Assembly: GCA_012839015.1 (NCBI GenBank)
Contig: DUOF01000058.1
Span: 1-9,266, forward strand
Reading direction: 5' to 3'
Length of the DNA: 9,266 nucleotides
From: a bacterium
GTDB taxonomy: Bacteria; Bacillota_I; Bacilli_A; RFN20; DUOF01
In this document: piece after piece, positions 1-6,639 of the stretch
Layout: the number at the start of each line of letters is the position of its first letter
Position numbering within the stretch: position 1 is the stretch's first letter
Position numbers and translations under genes: made by a program
The notes under the pieces: model-generated
Seen by the model: the letters and a program-made list of their open reading frames with translations, nothing else
The model's database searches: none
Told to the model about the DNA's origin: nothing

Positions 1-1647
1 ATTACTTATGCCCATATATTCACTAGGTATTGAACCACTATCAATGACCCCGATTATAGTGTATAACTCATCCTGACCTGGATTTTGAAGAAGACTATTA
101 CTATTAACGCTAACTCCAATAAAATCTTGATAGGAGTCAACACTTCTAGTAACAGTATTATAACCCCATTGAGTCATGGAGTAGGTTTCAATTGTCTTAC
201 CGATGTATTGATCAGCGAAGTGTTTAGAAATAGCTATTTGTTTAGTTTCGCTAGGGATTGTCCCTGCTACTAAGGTAAAGTCATTATCACTTAATATTTT
301 GGCATCTATCGGAACCAAACCATAAGCTTGTTCAGCCTCATAATTTATTGAGCCATTAACATTCATAACATTAAATCTAAACGATGTTTCAACAACAGGC
401 AAAAAATTCATATCACTATATTCTTCATTTATAATTTGTAAATCACCTTCACTTATTCCCTTTTGTTCTTCATATCCTCCCCAGGGACTAGGTTCGTAAC
501 GAGCTACTAGAGCGTTTTCTACCTGTTCGTTAATAATTAAGTCAGTCGCTACTTGATGACGCTGGAAGTTACCAATTGTATCTGCTACACCAAAGAAAGC
601 AAAAGCTATCACGGATAATAAGATAGTAAAGGCTAGACGTATTTTCTTAACCTTTAGTCCGCTGGCGCCCATCTTAAACGCGTGCTTAAGAGGTAATTTA
701 GAGTGAATCAGTTTAAAGTCTTCTGCCTTATATTCTATTTTATTTAATTCAAGATCATCTGTATCTTTGAATTCCCCTACAGCACCCTTATTAGCGAGGT
801 CTATCTTTACATCCTTTAAGACACCTTCGCTAGTAGTTAGAAATAAGTCACTCTTTTGAGTAGATAAGAATCTATTTATTTTCTCTACATCCTCACTACT
901 AAGTTTAGTTCCTTGTTTTATAGAAATAGTCTTATCAGATATTTGTCTTACATTAGAGTCAATAAAATCACCAGAATCATTTTTACTCACATCACTAATA
1001 ATTTTACCATCTGCTAATTCAATGATTCTACTTCCATATTCCTCAGCAAAATCACGGTCATGTGAGACCACGATAACTAGTTTGTCTTTAGAGAGTTTTT
1101 TAAGAGTATCCAGGACCTGTTTTCCGGTTTTTGAATCAAGGGCACCAGTAGGCTCATCAGCCATGATTATCTCTGGGTTTTTAACAAGAGCTCTTGCAAT
1201 AGCAACCCTTTGTTTTTGTCCACCGGACAAGGTATTAGGTTTTCTATCGCCCAGTCCCTTCATATCTACTGTTTCTAGTATCTTATTAACCTCTTCATTG
1301 CTTGAACCTCTTCCTTGAAGTTCTAAAGCAAGACCAATATTTTTAGCAACACTAAAATCTTCTAAGATGTTGTACTCTTGGAAGATAAAACCTATAAAGG
1401 TATTACGGTAACTATCAAAGTCACTATTCTTAAAACTCGATGAACCCTTACCCTTAATGATTATTTCACCATCATCATACTTGTCTAATCCGCCGATCAC
1501 ATTCAAAAGAGTAGATTTACCAGAGCCTGATTTACCCAAAATAAATACCATGCCGGTATTTTCTAAATATAGGGACACATTATCAAGGGCATTTATAGTT
1601 CCACCTTTGGTTACATAACGTCTACTAATGTTTTTTAATTCGATCAT
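1..1647 (-). CDS. ABC transporter, fused ATP-binding and FtsX/MacB-type permease protein, 3' end cut by window edge
   Basis: The reading frame is open for 549 codons from the ATG at 1647 to the left edge, so the C-terminus is missing. Residues 1-225 are an ABC ATPase: Walker A GKSGSGKST at about 38-46, Q-loop in FIFQEYNIL near 87, signature LSGGQ near 140, Walker B IIMADEPTGALD near 161-172, and the switch histidine in VSHD near 195. This sequence type belongs to the LolD/MacB/BceA class. A polar linker of about 100 residues follows, then one hydrophobic helix at about 337-357 (IRLAFTILLSVIAFAFFGVA) and a soluble, probably external, domain to the edge. This is the expected order for an FtsX-like or MacB-like permease, whose remaining helices should lie beyond position 1. 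Such proteins act as mechanotransmission exporters or in antimicrobial-peptide and lipoprotein handling; the substrate cannot be read from the sequence. An SD-like AAAAGGGTGA lies at 1654-1663. A terminator separates the gene from the operon upstream, so it is probably transcribed alone. Confidence 0.93.
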   Translation of the reverse strand, partial: MIELKNISRRYVTKGGTINALDNVSLYLENTGMVFILGKSGSGKSTLLNVIGGLDKYDDGEIIIKGKGSSSFKNSDFDSYRNTFIGFIFQEYNILEDFSVAKNIGLALELQGRGSSNEEVNKILETVDMKGLGDRKPNTLSGGQKQRVAIARALVKNPEIIMADEPTGALDSKTGKQVLDTLKKLSKDKLVIVVSHDRDFAEEYGSRIIELADGKIISDVSKNDSGDFIDSNVRQISDKTISIKQGTKLSSEDVEKINRFLSTQKSDLFLTTSEGVLKDVKIDLANKGAVGEFKDTDDLELNKIEYKAEDFKLIHSKLPLKHAFKMGASGLKVKKIRLAFTILLSVIAFAFFGVADTIGNFQRHQVATDLIINEQVENALVARYEPSPWGGYEEQKGISEGDLQIINEEYSDMNFLPVVETSFRFNVMNVNGSINYEAEQAYGLVPIDAKILSDNDFTLVAGTIPSETKQIAISKHFADQYIGKTIETYSMTQWGYNTVTRSVDSYQDFIGVSVNSNSLLQNPGQDELYTIIGVIDSGSIPSEYMGISN

Positions 1648-1675
1648 TTTTTTTCACCCTTTTTAAAAACTTACC

Positions 1676-1736
1676 CTAGTTTATTATATTATGCAGGGTT
1701 TGTAAATATTAGAGTATGTAAATACCTAAATTCCAA
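1676..1736 (-). promoter_or_regulatory. Probable promoter region of the ABC transporter gene, exact hexamers ambiguous
   Basis: The 76 bases between the upstream terminator and the SD are very AT-rich and hold more than one candidate. One is TTGGAA (1731-1736) and TCTAAT (1708-1713) with 17 bp spacing. Another uses TTTACA (1701-1706), with TAAACT 17 bp downstream of it. A perfect TATAAT lies at 1683-1688 but is only 12 bp from TTTACA. A promoter here is expected because the preceding operon ends in a terminator. Which hexamers are used cannot be decided by eye. Confidence 0.45.
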
Positions 1737-1740
1737 TAAT

Positions 1741-1764
1741 AAAAAAGACTGTCTTTGGACAATC
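1741..1764 (-). terminator. Intrinsic terminator of the five-gene AAA+/VWA/J-domain operon
   Basis: Read on the minus strand, GATTGTC, loop CAAA and GACAGTC form a 7-bp stem (one G-U pair), followed at once by TTTTTTATT. It starts 3 nt after the stop codon of the repeat-protein gene. It closes the operon and insulates the ABC transporter gene downstream. Confidence 0.85.
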
Positions 1765-1767
1765 CTT

Positions 1768-2268
1768 CTAGTTTTCTAATTTTTCTATCAGCTTTAAGAT
1801 CTTCTCACTTGGGTTTTGAATGTACTTAATAGCATCTTTATATTTACTTATCGCTAGTAGTTGTATTCTTTCACTTGGGTTATCCATATGTCTAATTGCG
1901 CTTGGGTATAAACTAAATAATTTATTTAAAACCTCATCACTTGGGTTTTTAATGTATTCTAAGACACCCGGATTGTTTAATAGGGCTAGTACCTGAGTCT
2001 TCTCACTTGGATTATTAATATAGTATATAGCATTTGGGTTTTCCTTAACTAGTTTTTCTTGAACCTTTTGAAGAGGTTCCTCTATATACTTTATAGCAAG
2101 ATGATTAACCTTAATCGCTTCTAGTTGAACCTTATAACTAGGGTTCTTAATAAATTGTATCGCACGGTAATCTAACTTTATTGCTTCGATTTGTAAATCC
2201 TCACTAGGATTAGCAATAAATTCTATCGACAAAGGATTACTTCTTATTTGTTCTAGTAGTTCATTCAT
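1768..2268 (-). CDS. Helical repeat protein built of 22-residue NPSE repeats
   Basis: The 166-residue product is almost entirely tandem repeats. Six consecutive units of exactly 22 residues start at residues 20, 42, 64, 86, 108 and 130, each opening with NPSE or a variant (NPSY, EPLQ, NPSD). A partial unit fills residues 1-19 and another residues 152-166. The loose consensus is NPSE-x2-Q-x2-AI, a polar stretch, then AI-x-YI. The spacing of hydrophobic residues suggests two short helices per unit, stacking into a small solenoid. Such repeats resemble those grouped with DUF4116-type or HEAT/LRV-like proteins; that link is from memory. There is no signal peptide, membrane helix or catalytic motif, so a cytosolic binding or scaffold role is likely. 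The start follows the J-domain gene stop by 1 nt, and its SD (GGGGAG, 2274-2279) lies in the last codons of that gene, so translation is probably coupled. It is the last gene of the operon. Confidence 0.88.
   Translation of the reverse strand: MNELLEQIRSNPLSIEFIANPSEDLQIEAIKLDYRAIQFIKNPSYKVQLEAIKVNHLAIKYIEEPLQKVQEKLVKENPNAIYYINNPSEKTQVLALLNNPGVLEYIKNPSDEVLNKLFSLYPSAIRHMDNPSERIQLLAISKYKDAIKYIQNPSEKILKLIEKLEN
1805..2208 (-). repeat. Tandem 66-bp coding repeat, about seven units
   Basis: On the plus strand the segment TCACTTGG recurs at 1805, 1871, 1937 and 2003, exactly 66 bp apart. Degenerate copies lie in register at 2135 (TAACTAGG) and 2201 (TCACTAGG). The unit at 2069 has diverged. Each copy encodes the NPSE motif of the repeat protein. 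The conserved core is short and the rest of each unit differs at the DNA level, which suggests old duplications kept by selection on the protein rather than recent slippage. Confidence 0.85.
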
Positions 2269-2269
2269 C

Positions 2270-3115
2270 TTATCTCCCCATTTCTTTAGTTATGCCAAGG
2301 TCTGAATCGTTTAGTTCACTAACTACATCTACACCTGCTCCTGTATAAATGATATCATTTCTAAATTCTTTTATGATACTGTAATAATAACTAAATAAAT
2401 TATCAAACACCTTATTTGATGACGCACTAAGATCTGAACAGATAAATTCAAATTCTTTTAATTTCTTTTCCCTAGCTTCAAACTCTTTTACTTTTATCTT
2501 TGCTTGGGAACTTATCTCTTCCATTAATATATCTTTAGATGTTGTTTTGATCTTTTTGATCTTCTTTAATTCTTCTATATCTGGACCACCCTTACTAATT
2601 TCTTTATCTATTGCTTCTATTTCATGGTCCATCTCTTCGATGATGAATTTAAGTTCATCTTTTAGTATTGGGACATATAATTCCCATTGTTCTTTTTCTT
2701 CATTTAGCCAGTTTTTTTCTTTGGCAATCCAATCAAATATCTTAAGCGATAATTCATTATTATTTCTAGGTTTAATTGCTAGTAGTCTTTCTACTTCTTT
2801 TATCCTTTGTTCCTTCTTATCACTAACCTGGGATAAATTTTCTTCTGCAAAGTCTTGGTATTTATTAAGCGCGCCCAAGTTTTTTTCAATGTATTCAATG
2901 TTATCCATTAGAAAATCGTAAGCTTTTTGAACTATAATAAAGACTTTCTTTCCATCTTCGCTGTTATTGCGGTCTGGATGATACTTCTTGGCAAGTTCTC
3001 GGTAAGCTACCCTAATTTCATTTTTATTTATTTCTCTTTTATCCTCAATTAGTAAATCTTCAAGAGCGTCATAGATCTTTTCTAATCTAAGTTGTGTTTT
3101 AGTTATTTTAGCCAT
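2270..3115 (-). CDS. J-domain (DnaJ-like, class C) protein with long coiled coil
   Basis: The 281-residue product starts with a J-domain at about residues 10-75. It has the helix II motif AYRELAKKYHPDRN and an intact HPD tripeptide at 46-48, the element that stimulates the ATPase of DnaK/Hsp70. The loop before helix II (EDLLIEDKREINKNE) is longer than in canonical DnaJ. Residues 80-225 are highly charged (Lys/Glu) and probably coiled coil, followed by a short C-terminal part of about 55 residues. No Gly/Phe region, CxxCxGxG zinc repeats or DnaJ C-terminal substrate domain is present, so this is a class C co-chaperone with its own targeting region, not housekeeping DnaJ. No dnaK or grpE is in the window; the partner would have to be encoded elsewhere. 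The gene starts 4 nt after the VWA gene stop, and its SD-like AGGTGA overlaps that stop. Function as a co-chaperone is inferred from the HPD motif. Confidence 0.9.
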   Translation of the reverse strand: MAKITKTQLRLEKIYDALEDLLIEDKREINKNEIRVAYRELAKKYHPDRNNSEDGKKVFIIVQKAYDFLMDNIEYIEKNLGALNKYQDFAEENLSQVSDKKEQRIKEVERLLAIKPRNNNELSLKIFDWIAKEKNWLNEEKEQWELYVPILKDELKFIIEEMDHEIEAIDKEISKGGPDIEELKKIKKIKTTSKDILMEEISSQAKIKVKEFEAREKKLKEFEFICSDLSASSNKVFDNLFSYYYSIIKEFRNDIIYTGAGVDVVSELNDSDLGITKEMGR

Positions 3116-3119
3116 ATTA

Positions 3120-3926
3120 TCACCTAGTCTTACCAGGGTCTTTTTTCATGTTTATAACGCTTGGTTTTTCTTGCGTATAGTCGAGTGCTAAGATTTGCCC
3201 TAGTTGTCCAAATATATTTTTACCTACATCACCCTGAGTTGAATATGTAAAGTTACTACTTGCATCTATTCCTAATTCTTCCCCTTGTTTACAAACCTCA
3301 GGAGTGGCTCCTAGGAAGACAAATCTCCATTTATCTTTCTTTAGTAGTTCGATCATTTGTTTAATATCCTTACCCGAATATTTTATACTAGCGTTTTCTT
3401 CACCATCTGTAATAATACCAAATATTACTTCATCTGGTTGTTGGTCATCCCCTATTTTAAGGTGAGTTTCTCTTACTCTTTTAATAGTTGTGCCAATTGC
3501 ATCATAAAGAGCGGTGCGTCCGTATGGATCATACTTAAGGGGTTTAGTTTTTCCAATCTTTTCCCTTAGTATTTGAATATTTATCTTATCATTGAAGGTT
3601 GTCGTGGTCACATAAGTATTTTCGTTAATTAATTGTTGTGAGAACAAAAAGGTATTATACCCTTCGACAACACCATCAAAATCAATCATCGAGTAACTTT
3701 CATCAATGATTAGGACAATTTCTCTTATACCTTCATGAGCACCTTTTCTTCTTTTAACAAATTCAAGTTCTTCCTCATCAATAGTTTCATTTTCTTCCTC
3801 AGTATCAGTTTCAGGAGTTTGTTCTTCTTGTAGATCTTCTTGTTCTTTTTCTTTCTGATCTTGTTCCTTTTGTTTTTGCTTTTGTTTTATCTTTTCATTT
3901 CTTTTCATTAAGTCTTCAATACTCAT
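3120..3926 (-). CDS. Cytosolic von Willebrand factor A (VWA) domain protein with charged N-terminal tail
   Basis: This is a 268-residue protein. Residues 1-62 are low-complexity and charged (Lys/Gln, then Glu-rich) and probably disordered. Residues 68-225 form a VWA domain with a complete metal-ion-dependent adhesion site: DESYS (Asp75, Ser77, Ser79), Thr138 in YGRTALYDAIG, and Asp174 in ITDGEEN. Such a site normally binds Mg2+ or Mn2+ and a carboxylate of the partner protein. The tail (226-268) is short and ends in basic residues. There is no signal peptide or membrane helix, so the protein is intracellular. Intracellular VWA proteins often work with AAA+ ATPases as adaptors (RavA–ViaA, CbbQ–CbbO); the ClpB-like gene two places upstream makes that the leading idea, but it is inference. 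The ATG overlaps the TGA of the small upstream gene (ATGA), with an SD AAAGGAG at 3935-3941. It ends with tandem stops TGA TAA. Confidence 0.92.
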   Translation of the reverse strand: MSIEDLMKRNEKIKQKQKQKEQDQKEKEQEDLQEEQTPETDTEEENETIDEEELEFVKRRKGAHEGIREIVLIIDESYSMIDFDGVVEGYNTFLFSQQLINENTYVTTTTFNDKINIQILREKIGKTKPLKYDPYGRTALYDAIGTTIKRVRETHLKIGDDQQPDEVIFGIITDGEENASIKYSGKDIKQMIELLKKDKWRFVFLGATPEVCKQGEELGIDASSNFTYSTQGDVGKNIFGQLGQILALDYTQEKPSVINMKKDPGKTR

Positions 3927-4057
3927 CTAACATTCTCCTTTCCCAACTTGGAATCAAGTTTAACTTTTTGATCATTAGTAATCTTATCTTCGAGTTTTTT
4001 TAAGAGTTCTCTTACTTTCTGAGCTCTTTTCTCTCTGTTTTTAACTATGTGTCCCAT
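3923..4057 (-). CDS. Small basic 44-residue protein between the clpB-like and VWA genes
   Basis: A 44-codon frame begins at ATG 4057 (MGHIVKNREKRAQK...) and ends in TGA at 3923-3925. Support comes from context: a perfect SD, TAGGAGGT at 4066-4073, lies 8 nt before the ATG; the gene begins 17 nt after the clpB-like stop; and its stop overlaps the VWA start as ATGA. It therefore fills the only sizeable gap in the operon. The product is rich in Lys, Arg and Glu, with a stretch around residues 10-30 (KVRELLKKLEDKI) that looks like an amphipathic or coiled-coil helix. There is no membrane segment, cysteine pair or known motif. I do not recognise the family. It could be an adaptor or regulator of the AAA+ protein or VWA protein, or a leader cistron keeping VWA translation coupled. 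Confidence 0.75.
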   Translation of the reverse strand: MGHIVKNREKRAQKVRELLKKLEDKITNDQKVKLDSKLGKENVR

Positions 4058-4065
4058 TTATCGTT

Positions 4066-4073
4066 ACCTCCTA
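4066..4073 (-). promoter_or_regulatory. Strong ribosome binding site of the 44-residue gene
   Basis: TAGGAGGT on the minus strand is a near-perfect complement of the 16S rRNA 3' end and stands 8 nt before ATG 4057. It lies just beyond the clpB-like stop codon (4075-4077). No other start in the region has this spacing, so the site is the main evidence that the short frame is a translated gene. Confidence 0.85.
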
Positions 4074-4074
4074 A

Positions 4075-6579
4075 TTATCTACTTAAATCTTTCCTTTTTT
4101 CATTGTTATCAACGATGTATCCTCTTTGTGGATCAAAGGTAACCTTAATATTCTTATCGGTTGGATTAGTTAAAAGATACTTACCGATTTCGGTTCCAAT
4201 TTTCTCTTCAATATATCTTTCAATCGGACGAGCACCGAATGCTTCATCATAACTCTCGGATAATATTTTTTCGACTACGCTTTCATCAACATCTAAGCGG
4301 TATCCTCTTTCAATAAGTCTTTTGTCATATTGCCTAATGAATTTATCAACAATCTTTATCTTTGTTTCATGTGATAGTGTGTTGAAATAGACAATATTAT
4401 CTAAACGGTTGATAAACTCAGGACGGAATGAATTCCTAATATCTATAGCGACCTTTCTTCTTGCTTCCTCGGTATTTCCATCTAACAAGTGTTGTCCCCC
4501 GATGTTAGAGGTCATAATTATAATTGTATTAGTGAAGTCAACGGTCTGTCCTTGACCATCAGTCAATCTACCATCACTTAGTATTTGTAAGAATGTATCC
4601 CAGACTTTCGGGTGAGCTTTTTCAATCTCATCTAGTAAGATTACTGAATAAGGGTTTTGTCTTACTGCTTCAGTAAGTTGACCCCCATCGCCATATCCTA
4701 CATAACCTGCTGGAGCACCCGTTAATCTTTGAACCATGTGTTCTTGTTGGAATTCTGACATATCTAAACGAACTAGTTTTTTTTCATCATCAAACAGTAG
4801 TTCTGCTAATGCTTTAGCAGACTCAGTCTTACCAACACCAGTAGGGCCGACAAACAAGAAAGAACCGATTGGTTTTCCTCCAGATGCTACACCTGAGGCT
4901 GATCTAATAATTGAATCTGATACTACTTTAAGTGCCTCATCTTGTCCCATTACTCTTTCTTTTAACTTTTCTTCAATGTTTAAGTACTTTTGATTGTCGC
5001 TCTCTTCTAGTTTTATTAGAGGAATTCCCGTTAAACGTGAAATAACACCATAAACATCCCCGCCACTAATTATATTTTTTTCTTTTACTTGGGCACTAAT
5101 TCTTAATTCATTCGCTGCCTTTTGAAGTTCAGGAATTTCTAGGTATCTTATCCTACCCGCCTCATCTGATTTACCCTTTAACATTAAGGATTCAGCCTTC
5201 TCCTCAAGTTTGATAATTTCATCGTTTAGGTCTCCTATTTGATTTAGGACCCTGTTCTTATTTTTATATTCATCTAGTAATACTTTTTCTTTTTCTTTTA
5301 GTTGTTGCTTTTGAGTTTCTAGCTCTGCCACTTTGCCGTGATTAGACTCAGACTTATTAACACTTATTTCTTCTTCTATACGAATAAGTTTTCTAGATAT
5401 TTCATCTAACTCCATCGGTTTAGTTTGATTATTTAATTTAACAAAAGCACAAGCCTGATCTAAAACGTCTATCGCTTTATCTGGTAGTCTTCTGTTATTA
5501 ATATATTTATGTGAAGTCTTTACAGCTTCTACGATTGCCTCATCCCTAATCTTAAGTCCGTGATGGAGTTCCAACTTAGATTTAAGACCCCTTAAGATAG
5601 AAATACTTTCATCTAGGCTAGGTTCTTTTATATCGATTGGTTGGAACTTTCTAAGTAGTGATTTGTTACTACCTACTGTTTTGAAGTACTCCTCATTCGT
5701 GGATGCAAGTATTACTGGAACTTCACCTGATTCTAAAACACCGTTTAGCATCCCGGATATATCAGTACCTCCTTCTTGCATTAAGAAGCTAGCCTCATCA
5801 ATAAATAAAATACCCTTACCTTTTTCTTCTTTAAGTTCAGTAATGATGAGTTCAATAGTTTTAGCAAGTTCACCCTTATACGTATCGGTAGCAGTCAATA
5901 AATTATTGTTTAATCTATAAATCTTAGCACCACTTAAATTCTCAACTGCTTCCCCTTTTGCGATCATATGGGCAAGACCATTTACTACCGCGGTTTTACC
6001 CACTCCTGGTTCACCCTTAAGATAAGGATTGTTTTTATATTTCTTATTTAATACTTCCATAATCATTCTAAGTTCAGCGGTTCTACCTACAACCGGATCC
6101 ATTAGACCTTGCTTGCATAAACTGACTAAATCAACACAGTAAGTATCTAGTAGGGATTTTTCTTTTTTTTCGCTCATAATTTTCTCCTCAAACTTATCTA
6201 ACTTGACTCCAAGTACATTTTCTAAATTAGCTTTTTCTTTTTCTATCATTGTTTTAATAAACATGGATTCATCTAGGACTGTATTCTCATTTTGACTTCT
6301 TCTCTCACTTGCCGACTTAACCCATCTGAAACTGTATCCTTCAAGTGGTTCTACATCCCTACTACTAGGAGGATAGTGTTTATTTAAGTAATTATCTATT
6401 TTTTTACTGAGTGCTTTTGGTTCTAGCCCTACATTCTCAAATTCCTGATAAATATAACTGTCTTTATCTTCTAAAGACACATACATGAAATGTAAAATAT
6501 CAAAATTTTCATTCCCGCGGATCTTTGTTTCTTCAATAGTTTTATCAAATAATTCACTAAGTTTTTGACTATACTTCAT
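4075..6579 (-). CDS. ClpB-like AAA+ unfoldase/disaggregase with divergent N-terminal domain
   Basis: From ATG 6579 the product has 834 residues. The first 65 or so resemble one weak Clp_N repeat, and residues to about 150 do not match a normal Clp_N domain. Ring D1 has Walker A GEPGVGKT (189-196), pore loop TYKGEL (233-238) and Walker B ILFIDEA (257-263). Residues about 395-500 form a coiled-coil middle domain whose end, RIRYLEIPELQKAA, matches the ClpB RYGxIPELEK region. Ring D2 has Walker A GPTGVGKT (578-585), pore loop GYVGYG (625-630), Walker B VILLDE (646-651), sensor MTSN, FRPEFINRLD and sensor-2 GARPIER. The full middle domain marks it as ClpB/Hsp104-type, an ATP-driven threading motor for aggregated proteins, rather than a ClpC/ClpA partner of ClpP. 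Differences from housekeeping ClpB are the N-terminus, IDEASFLMQ where IDELHT is usual, and LLRKFQP where LERRFQP is usual. It leads a five-gene operon, so a specialised paralogue is likely. A TTG 18 nt further upstream is an unlikely start. Confidence 0.9.
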   Translation of the reverse strand: MKYSQKLSELFDKTIEETKIRGNENFDILHFMYVSLEDKDSYIYQEFENVGLEPKALSKKIDNYLNKHYPPSSRDVEPLEGYSFRWVKSASERRSQNENTVLDESMFIKTMIEKEKANLENVLGVKLDKFEEKIMSEKKEKSLLDTYCVDLVSLCKQGLMDPVVGRTAELRMIMEVLNKKYKNNPYLKGEPGVGKTAVVNGLAHMIAKGEAVENLSGAKIYRLNNNLLTATDTYKGELAKTIELIITELKEEKGKGILFIDEASFLMQEGGTDISGMLNGVLESGEVPVILASTNEEYFKTVGSNKSLLRKFQPIDIKEPSLDESISILRGLKSKLELHHGLKIRDEAIVEAVKTSHKYINNRRLPDKAIDVLDQACAFVKLNNQTKPMELDEISRKLIRIEEEISVNKSESNHGKVAELETQKQQLKEKEKVLLDEYKNKNRVLNQIGDLNDEIIKLEEKAESLMLKGKSDEAGRIRYLEIPELQKAANELRISAQVKEKNIISGGDVYGVISRLTGIPLIKLEESDNQKYLNIEEKLKERVMGQDEALKVVSDSIIRSASGVASGGKPIGSFLFVGPTGVGKTESAKALAELLFDDEKKLVRLDMSEFQQEHMVQRLTGAPAGYVGYGDGGQLTEAVRQNPYSVILLDEIEKAHPKVWDTFLQILSDGRLTDGQGQTVDFTNTIIIMTSNIGGQHLLDGNTEEARRKVAIDIRNSFRPEFINRLDNIVYFNTLSHETKIKIVDKFIRQYDKRLIERGYRLDVDESVVEKILSESYDEAFGARPIERYIEEKIGTEIGKYLLTNPTDKNIKVTFDPQRGYIVDNNEKRKDLSR

Positions 6580-6585
6580 GTGCAT

Positions 6586-6592
6586 CCATCCT
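6586..6592 (-). promoter_or_regulatory. Ribosome binding site deciding the clpB-like start
   Basis: AGGATGG on the minus strand places AGGA 9 nt before ATG 6579 but only 3 nt before ATG 6585. The in-frame TTG at 6597 lies at or upstream of the transcription start expected from the -10 box at 6603-6608. ATG 6579, giving MKYSQKLSEL, is therefore preferred, with a leader of only about 17 nt. Confidence 0.65.
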
Positions 6593-6602
6593 AACAATTA
6601 TA

Positions 6603-6631
6603 ATTATATATTTTTGAATGTATAAAGTCAA
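6603..6631 (-). promoter_or_regulatory. Sigma-A-type promoter of the five-gene operon
   Basis: On the minus strand TTGACT (6626-6631) and a perfect TATAAT (6603-6608) are separated by exactly 17 bp. Transcription should begin near 6596. It sits between the ymdB terminator and the clpB-like gene. I see no CIRCE inverted repeat and no convincing CtsR heptad pair around it, so ordinary vegetative or uncharacterised control is suggested rather than classical heat-shock repression. Confidence 0.88.
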
Positions 6632-6639
6632 TTTGAAAG

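Noticed and set aside
1022..1318. Plus-strand open frame opposite the ABC ATPase, and similar plus-strand frames elsewhere (85-273, 2547-2921, 3357-3569, 4049-4252, 4736-4993, 5663-5920, 6923-7153, 8264-8506)
   Set aside because: All lie opposite clearly real minus-strand genes, lack recognisable motifs and look like antisense shadows.
1805..2208. Regular 66-bp spaced repeats resembling a CRISPR array
   Set aside because: The repeated core is only about 8 bp, copies vary, the period equals 22 codons and the whole stretch is an open frame with NPSE motifs. It is a coding repeat.
6580..6597. Longer clpB-like start at TTG 6597 or ATG 6585
   Set aside because: TTG 6597 is at or upstream of the expected transcription start, and ATG 6585 is too close to the SD. 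ATG 6579 has normal spacing.
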